A stretch of 12,223 bases of DNA, taken from NCBI GenBank assembly GCA_036244855.1, contig BQKZ01001111.1:54943-67165 (forward strand). The letters run 5' to 3'. Shown one piece after another: positions 7,702 through 12,223 of the stretch. The notes under the pieces are model-generated. The model saw nothing but the letters and a program-made list of their open reading frames with translations, had not been told where the DNA came from and did no database searches. Numbering within the stretch: position 1 is the stretch's first letter; each line of letters opens with the position of its first letter. The translations under genes were made by a program, and so were the position numbers. The stretch comes from Temnopleurus reevesii. Taxonomy: Eukaryota > Echinodermata > Echinoidea > Temnopleuroida > Temnopleuridae.

Positions 7702-7892
7702 GGGTGTTGCTCAAAATCAACTGCACATCAACTGCAACTTTGCACATTGTAACGCGCATTTTCATTCGCGCACGGTATGCGCATTTGACAAGACGCGCGT
7801 GAAACAATGCTTTTGATTGGCGCGTTCCGATCAACTGCAACTTGCGATCAACTGCAACTTGCGATCAATTGCAACTTTTGAACAACACCCCC
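7702..7892 (-). mobile_element. PIF/Harbinger-like MITE, third copy, opposite orientation
   Basis: It begins GGGTGTTGCTCAAAATCAAC and ends TTTTGAACAACACCCCC, the inverse orientation of the copies at 3952 and 6335. TTT flanks it on both sides (7699-7701, 7893-7895), which could be its target duplication. At 191 bp it is longer because the subterminal motif GATCAACTGCAACTTGC is present three times (last partly altered) rather than twice. It lies outside the A/B units and is a separate insertion. Confidence 0.78.
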
Positions 7893-7895
7893 TTT

Positions 7896-8587
7896 GTCTC
7901 GAGCATATTCCAGAATGGTTTGCATCTCTGTATTATCTACAAGATTTCATCAAACAAAATTTGTTACAAGTAAAAACTAACAAAAAGTGAAAATAAACAC
8001 ATAAATATTTTTTTTTAAAAGCTTCATATTACATCTTTTTTCTCTCTTGTAGAAAACAATAAGTTTAACAAAAGCATGATATCCATGTATATACAACATA
8101 CTTGTAATTAATGTTATTTTCCTGATCTTCAGGTTCTTCTGTCAAATCATATAAATGTGTTTATCACATTTCTAGATAAAAATAACTGTTCAACTCTTTA
8201 TGAAGTATCTCATATTCTTTGTATGCATATAAGAATCCATGAGCAGTTGAATGATAACATGTTTTAGTGGAAAATATTTTTACATAGAATAGTGTCTGCA
8301 ACAAATAATATTACAAAAGAGATTATAGAAATTATGTTCAACAGAGGCAATGTCCACTGTATTCCCAAATTTGCATGTATATTCCTTTGTAAATATTCAG
8401 AAAAATGTGTATGAGGTATTTGCGAATATTCAAGAACATATAATTGGTGTGAACAAACCATAGAAAATAATGATATGCATTACTAGAAATAAATGCAAAA
8501 TTTGACATGTGAGAATTTGTAAAAGTGAATAAAACTACAGACACATTAAAAATATTGGGAATATATCCAAGAAATGTATAGATTTTT
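7896..8587. other. AT-rich non-coding DNA, no gene seen
   Basis: About 690 bases of AT-rich sequence with poly-T and poly-A runs. Two overlapping minus-strand open frames of 65-68 codons give hydrophobic, low-complexity translations with no family resemblance and no splice context, so they are not called. Confidence 0.55.
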
Positions 8588-8759
8588 GGGTCTGTTCACG
8601 AAGTTGGGATCCCGTTTGTGACATTTTATCATAACTTTAAAAATAAGGCTTATCTAAAGTTGAGCATTTGATGTGATACTTGTGTTACCTTCATGAAGCA
8701 CTTAAAGAACACAAGACCTTTTGTTTTCTGATACTTTTCAAATAATATTAGAAATTGAG

Positions 8760-8804
8760 GTTGTGGATGTAATACGGACACGGTGTCCACGTTACATCCA
8801 CAAC
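8760..8804. repeat. Nested 45-bp palindrome, left arm
   Basis: GTTGTGGATGTAA at one side and TTACATCCACAAC at the other, with GGACAC and GTGTCC around the centre. Only a few central positions fail to pair. It lies wholly inside the left arm of the giant inverted repeat, so it could form its own small cruciform. Confidence 0.8.
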
Positions 8805-8943
8805 TGTTTATTTTTGGTATTACAGCACATCAGTAATACCAATCATGATAAATATTGGTATGATTACTATGGGGTACATGGGTGATGCAATGCAATAATA
8901 ATTAGATTAGGCTCATTCTTTATTCTCTGAATTTCTGATGGGA

Positions 8944-9014
8944 GGTGTGGGTGTAACGGTTTCCAAACGTGTGACAAGAATTCACACTTTTTGGACACTG
9001 TTACATCCACAACC
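8944..9014. repeat. Central imperfect hairpin of the foldback element
   Basis: GGTGTGGGTGTAACGGTTTCC on the left pairs imperfectly with the inverse of GGACACTGTTACATCCACAACC on the right. The closing stem GTGTGA/TCACAC has the loop CAAGAAT. It is a diverged, opened-out version of the same GTTGTGGATGTAAC palindrome found in both arms. Confidence 0.65.
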
Positions 9015-9153
9015 ATCCATCAAAAAATCTGAGAATCTAGAATTTGTTTATTCCAATTTTTGTTGCATTGCATCACCCATGTACCCCATAGTAATCACAC
9101 CAATATTTATCATGATTGGTATTAGTGATGTTCTGTAATACCAAAAATAAACA

Positions 9154-9198
9154 GTTGTGGATGTAACATGGACACCGTGTCCGTATTACATCCACAAC
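9154..9198. repeat. Nested 45-bp palindrome, right arm
   Basis: The mirror copy of 8760-8804: GTTGTGGATGTAAC, GGACAC, GTGTCC, TTACATCCACAAC. It is identical to the reverse complement of the left copy. Confidence 0.8.
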
Positions 9199-9465
9199 CT
9201 CAATTTTTGTACAATTTCTAATATTATTTGAAAAGTATCAGAAAACAAAAGGTCTTGTGTTCTTTAAGTGCTTCATGAAGGTAACACAAGTATCACATCA
9301 AATGCTCAACTTTAGATAAGCCTTATTTTTAAAGTTATGATAAAATGTCACAAACAGGATCCCAACTTTGTGAACAGACCCTTTTATATTTTAAAAATTT
9401 CACGAATAATCAAAAATTGATTTGGCTGGGACCCAGGAACAATTTGTATTGTGACTGTTGAAGTT

Positions 9466-9629
9466 CAGTGGAACTTCATTAAAAAAAAAAAAACATTCTC
9501 ATTATAACCAGGTAATTTTCCTGGTTAAATCTCTGTAATTACTGTATTTTGGCCCTGACTTTACTTCGTTTTGATAGAATGAAGTAATTTTTCTCGTCCT
9601 AAGGACCTCGTTATATTGGGGTTCCACTG
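9466..9629. mobile_element. 164-bp mariner/pogo-like MITE
   Basis: The left end CAGTGGAACTTCATT and the reversed right end CAGTGGAACCCCAATATAACG share CAGTGGAAC and an AT-rich continuation. TA follows the right end, and the left flank is TT, so a TA target duplication is possible but not intact. Inside is a perfect 8-bp hairpin, TAACCAGG (9505-9512) with CCTGGTTA (9520-9527). CAGTGGAACCTCGTTATA-like ends with a TA target recall pogo/Tigger-type mariner elements; this assignment is tentative. No coding. Confidence 0.5.
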
Positions 9630-9653
9630 TAATTTAAAAAAAACTACAGAAAA

Positions 9654-9787
9654 GTGTCCAGTAAACCTGCAGTGTTTCTTGTAGTCTCTGTAAAATGAAC
9701 TTCTTTGAGAGAAACTGGTAAGGTGACGTTGAGAAGAGAAAGCATCTTTTCATCCGCCATAAGATAGATCTAGAGTTGTCAACTCAA
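9654..9787 (-). pseudogene. Terminal-exon copy 1 (decayed) of the URB2-like gene
   Basis: On the minus strand this resembles the working terminal exon at 11054-11209. It keeps ADEKMLSLLNVTLPVSLKEV in frame, then a 7-base deletion shifts the frame. In the shifted frame FYRDYKKHCRFTGH is still legible. The conserved stop is lost (GGACACTTTTCTG). The 5' side ends at TTGAGTTGACAAC without a phase-matched acceptor. It abuts the MITE at 9466-9629. This is a non-functional exon duplicate. Confidence 0.75.
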
Positions 9788-9934
9788 GCATATTCCTAAA
9801 AGGAATTCATAGACTCAGAAAATTTGCTCTTTTGAATAGGTTACAAGATTTTGCTCAAATTTCATACAATAACTTGTTAATTTAATTTTTCCTTATTGAC
9901 TGACAGTAGATGAATATCTGAATTGGATCACCCT

Positions 9935-10083
9935 TTAAACATGGCCAGTAAACATGTGATGTTTCTCGTAGTTGGCATAGAATGAACAGAAGACTTCCTT
10001 GAGTGAAACTGGTAGTGTGACATTGAAGAGAACTAACATCTTTTCATATGCAATGACATAGATTTTAGTGTTGCCAACTCAAG
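9935..10083 (-). pseudogene. Terminal-exon copy 2 of the URB2-like gene (open frame, no usable acceptor)
   Basis: The minus strand is open for 47 codons plus stop from GTTGGC (10078): VGNTKIYVIAYEK, then LFNVTLPVSLKEVF, ending ...HHMFTGHV and TAA (9935-9937). Compared with the working exon, CSFYANYEKHH replaces RSFYADYKKHH. A TGA lies directly before VGN in frame. The only nearby AG (TTGAG|TTGG) would join the upstream phase-0 exon out of frame. It therefore looks like a partial exon duplicate without its 5' end, even though its reading frame has survived. Confidence 0.7.
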
Positions 10084-10234
10084 GATATTCATAACATTAA
10101 TCTGTTAACTCTGATATTTCATTTTTTTAAATGGATTATATCAGATTTTACTAAAATTTCATACAGTTATTCATCAATATTGTTTTTCCTGATCTACTGA
10201 CAGGATACTTGTATGTGTGCGAGTTGAATCCCCT

Positions 10235-10380
10235 TTAGACATGGCCAGTAAACTTGTGATGTTTCTTGTAGTCAGCATAGAAGGAGCGGAAGACTTCTTG
10301 AGAGAGACTTGGAGAGTGATGTTAAGAAAAGGAAGAATCTTTTCATCTGTCATAACATAGCTTTGGAGTCGCCAACTCAA
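10235..10380 (-). pseudogene. Terminal-exon copy 3 (frameshifted) of the URB2-like gene
   Basis: The minus strand reads TDEKILPFLNITLQVSL, then one base is missing in CTCAAGAAG (the other copies have CTCAATGAAG, CTCAAGGAAG or CTCAAAGAAG). This throws the frame, which would otherwise continue EVFRSFYADYKKHHKFTGHV with stop TAA at 10235-10237. The half after the deletion differs from the working exon almost only at synonymous sites. The flank below it (CTGTCAGTAGATCAGG on the minus strand) matches that of copy 2. Confidence 0.75.
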
Positions 10381-10818
10381 TGATTTTTCTCAAATTTCAG
10401 ACAATTTGTGAACCTCATTTTTCCACATTCAAGTACAATATAATAGAAGGTTTAAGGCCTGCACACCTAACGTTTCAGCTTTAAAAAGCATGAAATCAAT
10501 GCGTATCCTCTTCAATTCTAATCTAATGTTATCACAAGTATTCTAAAGAGAATGTATGAGAAATATCTCGGCAGAATCTGACAAAGGGCAGTGTCAATTT
10601 CTATAAAATATACACCCCCTCTCAATTTTGCAATCCAAAATATTTGGCATCTTTCTCTGCATTCTATTCACTTTACATGCAGTTGTTGATTTTCAAGAAA
10701 AAGTCTTATTTCATTGAGCATGCAAATTACATCATGTATATCAAAGGAGCACAGATGAGCGTCTCAGCACAGAGAAAGATGCCAATACCACACATGATTG
10801 TCCAAGTTGGGTGCCCCA
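10381..10818. other. Spacer in the exon array, no exon seen
   Basis: The interval between copies 3 and 4 is about twice the usual 295-bp period, so one exon copy may have been lost or replaced here. The first few bases (CTCAAATTTCAGACA) still resemble the inter-copy sequence of the array. The rest, about 10430-10790, has no match elsewhere in the window. The short plus-strand frame at 10644-10835 runs into exon copy 4 on the wrong strand and is not a gene. Confidence 0.5.
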
Positions 10819-10954
10819 TTAAACATGGCCAGTAAACTTGTGGTGTTTCTTGTAGTCGGCGTAGAATGAACGGAACACTTCTTGAGTGAAACTGGTAGTA
10901 AGAGCTTGTATCTTCTCCTCTGCCAAGATATAGATATGGAGTTGCCAACTCAAG
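10819..10954 (-). pseudogene. Terminal-exon copy 4 of the URB2-like gene
   Basis: The minus strand reads AEEKIQAL, then a gap, then EVFRSFYADYKKHHKFTGHV with stop TAA (10819-10821). An 11-base deletion removes the NVTLP segment, and the same 1-base deletion as in copy 3 follows. The two sum to 12, so the frame is restored. The 5' end is TTGAGTTGGCAAC as in copies 1-3, with an in-frame TGA a little further up and no acceptor in phase with the penultimate exon. Probably a decayed duplicate. Its distal half differs from the working exon by mostly synonymous changes. Confidence 0.72.
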
Positions 10955-11053
10955 GATGTTCAATCCATATACTCTGATAATCCATTTCAATGGATTCTTT
11001 CAGTTTTTGCTTAAACTTTGTAAAGTAATTTATCCTCCATGTTGTGTCATCCT

Positions 11054-11209
11054 TTAAACATGGCCAGTAAAATTGTGATGTTTCTTGTAGTCAGCATAGA
11101 ATGAACGGAAAACTTCATTGAGAGAAACTGGAAGCGTGACGTTGAGGAGAGCTAACGTCTTTTCATCACACACATCTACTATCTTGTACACTCCACCGAC
11201 CAGAGGGGT
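11054..11209 (-). CDS. Terminal coding exon, URB2-like nucleolar ribosome-assembly protein (C-terminus)
   Basis: Acceptor TTCATTAG precedes ACCCCTCTGG, and 51 codons follow in phase 0 to TAA at 11054-11056. The product runs TPLVGGVYKIVDVCDEK, LALLNVTLPVSLNEVF, RSFYADYKKHHNFTGHV. The pattern of a G-I/V-Y-x-I/L-hydrophobic-D-C strand, an LN-x-x-L segment, a (V/L)F-x-x-(F/L)Y-x-DYKK helix and a short basic, glycine-containing tail fits, from memory, the end of the Urb2/Npa2 family. In yeast, Urb2 works in the nucleolus with Npa1/Urb1, Dbp6, Nop8 and Rsa3 in early 60S assembly. Phase matches the exon at 11743-11854. It is the only one of five terminal-exon copies with an intact frame, a stop and an in-phase acceptor. 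No clear AATAAA was seen downstream. Another HEAT-like nucleolar protein is the main alternative. Confidence 0.65.
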   Translation of the reverse strand, partial: TPLVGGVYKIVDVCDEKTLALLNVTLPVSLNEVFRSFYADYKKHHNFTGHV

Positions 11210-11742
11210 CTAATGAATAAATGGGAGAGAGAGAATTAAAATGCCATTAAGACTAAAGTCATCTTCATCAAGAAGGATAGAGATATTAAAAAGATAAAGG
11301 GAGAGATAGATAAATACTTCGTAGACACATGTAGACAGACATTGACATTATGCAAATAGTCAATACTCATTTCATTTTGAAAAAAAAAACAAGATCTTAA
11401 ATCTTAAAATGTAAATTTGAAGAAAGGCAAGAAAGACAGGCATATGCCATTTGTAAATAATCTACTAAATATTGCAAGTGAAAATGAAGAAAGGCTCGGA
11501 AGAAAGCAGGATACATGTAAATTCAAACTGTGAAGTCTGCGATAACTTATTTTCACTAAAACCAGTTTTGTTTAAAATTTTGTGAACAGAACAGATTGAT
11601 AATCATCTTCATATCAACTAGGTTTTACTGTCAATTGTCATGGTAGTGTTGCCTTCTTAATTTGTGATATTAACAGCAAAAGGAAATTTTGAAAAGAAAC
11701 TTTTAAGTTTTGGAAAAAGAAATGATCTATAATCATCTTTAC
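11210..11742 (-). other. Intron between penultimate and terminal exons
   Basis: It is bounded on the minus strand by the donor CCAAG|GTAAAG and the acceptor TTCATTAG|ACCCC. AT-rich, with a GA-rich patch near 11223-11315 and poly-A near 11381. No further exon or repeat is seen in it. Confidence 0.65.
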
Positions 11743-11854
11743 CTTGGCTTGTAAAGGGAGTGTTGTCTTCTGCAATCCACTGATATAGTTGGCTACAAGA
11801 TAGATCCCATACTGAGAAATATCTTCCTTCAATGATGCTATAAGTGATAGCAAC
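11743..11854 (-). CDS. Penultimate coding exon of the URB2-like gene
   Basis: Acceptor TTTCTCATTTTTCAG has a good pyrimidine tract, and the donor is CCAAG|GTAAAG. The 112-nt exon starts with one base completing an upstream codon, then 37 codons: LLSLIASLKEDISQYGIYL, VANYISGLQKTTLPLQAK. It ends in phase 0, which matches the terminal exon. The helix pattern with a central QYGIYLVANYI fits the alpha-helical repeat region just before the Urb2 C-terminal tail. Joined to the next exon it gives 88 C-terminal residues; yeast and animal Urb2 proteins run to well over a thousand, so most of the gene lies beyond the right edge. A diverged duplicate of this exon lies 169 bases upstream. Confidence 0.7.
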
Positions 11855-11911
11855 CTGAAAAATGAGAAAGACAAAAATAAAATGATATCAATTGATGTGG
11901 GAAAATGTTTG

Positions 11912-12023
11912 TGGTGCCAAAAAGGAGAGTGTTGCTTTATGCAATCTGCTGATATAGTTGGCTACAAGATAGATCCCATATTGAGATATGTCCTCCTTCA
12001 ATGATGCTATAAGTGATAGCAAC
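11912..12023 (-). pseudogene. Duplicate penultimate exon (donor lost)
   Basis: The minus strand reads LLSLIASLKEDISQYGIYL, VANYISRLHKATLSFLAP, offset 169 bases from the working exon. The acceptor side is kept (TTTCTCATTTTTAAG|GTTGC), and the intron above it (ATGAGAAAGACAAAAATAAA) is also duplicated. At the 3' side, CTCTCCTTTTTGGCACCACA has replaced the CCAAG|GTAAAG donor, so the exon cannot splice on normally and would run into TGA. Nine differences from the working exon were counted over about 97 comparable bases, seven at third codon positions and six synonymous. It is therefore a duplicate that diverged under some coding constraint, or through gene conversion, before losing its donor. Confidence 0.7.
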
Positions 12024-12076
12024 CTTAAAAATGAGAAAGACAAAAATAAAATGATATCAATTCTGCCCTACTCTGA

Positions 12077-12169
12077 CAAAAGGAAGCAACTCTGGGAAAC
12101 ATGTTTTGTAGTAAATCAAGAAAACGTGTTTTCAATTTCCAATGAAATATGTGGAGTTGCTTCCTTTTG
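12077..12169. repeat. 93-bp inverted repeat with 16-bp arms
   Basis: CAAAAGGAAGCAACTC (12077-12092) is the exact inverse of GAGTTGCTTCCTTTTG (12154-12169). The interior has imperfect pairing around AAACATGTTTT and AAACGTGTTTT. It lies in the intron just upstream of the duplicated penultimate exon. It could be a very short MITE, but no target duplication is visible. The short plus-strand frame crossing it is not supported as a gene. Confidence 0.6.
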
Positions 12170-12223
12170 ATATGTCTATATCTTGGTAACTAGGGATTAT
12201 TTTACCTAAATTCTTTCACTATA

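Larger units (their letters stand above)
8588..9381. mobile_element. 794-bp foldback element (giant inverted repeat)
   Basis: The left end GGGTCTGTTCACGAAGTTGG is the near-exact inverse of the right end, which reversed reads GGGTCTGTTCACAAAGTTGG. The match continues base for base, with few differences, for roughly 315 bases per arm (to about 8900 and from about 9070). It then continues more weakly to a hairpin apex at 8969-8987 (GTGTGA, 7-base loop, TCACAC). The element is therefore one long palindrome with no unpaired core. TTTT flanks both ends and may be the target duplication. A 66-codon frame inside is a chance frame. Closest known class: foldback or long-TIR non-autonomous DNA transposon; superfamily unknown. 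Confidence 0.85.

Noticed and set aside
8264..8544. Two overlapping minus-strand frames of 65-68 codons
   Set aside because: AT-rich hydrophobic translations without splice sites, homology or repeats to support them.
8938..9138. 66-codon plus-strand open frame
   Set aside because: It lies across the apex of the giant inverted repeat and its nested palindromes; chance frame.
10174..10380. 68-codon minus-strand open frame over exon copy 3 as a separate gene
   Set aside because: Its first half is the true exon frame, and its second half is the frameshifted remainder. It is a damaged exon copy, not a gene.
10727..10990. 87-codon minus-strand open frame over exon copy 4
   Set aside because: This is the wrong frame of the exon copy; the homologous frame gives the FRSFYADYKKHHKFTGHV ending.
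9654..11209. CRISPR-like or satellite array
   Set aside because: The repeats are about 135-155 bases, diverged, encode an exon and have no short identical repeats with unique spacers; the genome is eukaryotic.
11988..12170. 60-codon plus-strand open frame at the right edge
   Set aside because: It is antisense to the duplicated penultimate exon and its intron and crosses an inverted repeat.

Overview
The window looks like a piece of animal nuclear genome, most likely from an echinoderm such as a sea urchin or from a related marine deuterostome. It is AT-rich and intron-bearing, and almost all of it is non-coding. It holds a tRNA-headed SINE whose 3' end reads AGCGCTATATAAA followed by an ATT/ATC tail, a form common in echinoderm and other marine invertebrate genomes. 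It is packed with short terminal-inverted-repeat (TIR) elements, and protein coding appears only as short exons with GT/AG borders. I see no bacterial operon, no CRISPR array and no virus.

Layout. 1-128: a C run and the 3' part of a dispersed TIR element. 129-1731: plain AT-rich DNA. 1732-2035: the SINE. 1988-7542: two collinear units of about 2.7-2.8 kb (A, 1988-4823; B, 4825-7542) that meet at a single N at 4824. Each unit carries the same order of purine-rich DNA, a 130-bp hairpin element, copies of a CACTGTGAG-type TIR element and a 176-bp PIF/Harbinger-like MITE. A also has a 182-bp foldback MITE and a 291-bp insert that B lacks. B also has an internal 242-bp tandem duplication. 7702-7892: a third, inverted copy of the Harbinger-like MITE. 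8588-9381: a 794-bp inverted repeat whose arms contain smaller palindromes. 9466-9629: a mariner/pogo-like MITE.

Gene. The right end (about 9650-12062) holds the 3' end of one minus-strand gene. A penultimate exon (11743-11854) splices in phase 0 to a terminal exon (11054-11209) ending in ...FTGHV-stop. The joined 88-residue C-terminus looks like the Urb2/Npa2 C-terminal domain of a nucleolar 60S ribosome-assembly factor. This is a family-pattern match from memory, not a search. The gene continues beyond the right edge.

The most unusual feature is that both of these exons have been tandemly copied. There is one extra penultimate exon upstream (about 11912-12023) and four extra terminal exons downstream (near 9654, 9935, 10235 and 10819). 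The extra copies carry frameshifts, lost splice sites or wrong phase, but several of their differences from the working exons are synonymous. The likeliest reading is decayed exon duplicates; a past role as alternative C-termini is possible. The A/B duplication may be a real tandem duplication or two alleles placed end to end by the assembler; the N at the junction and the 558 identical bases after it make the second reading a serious possibility.
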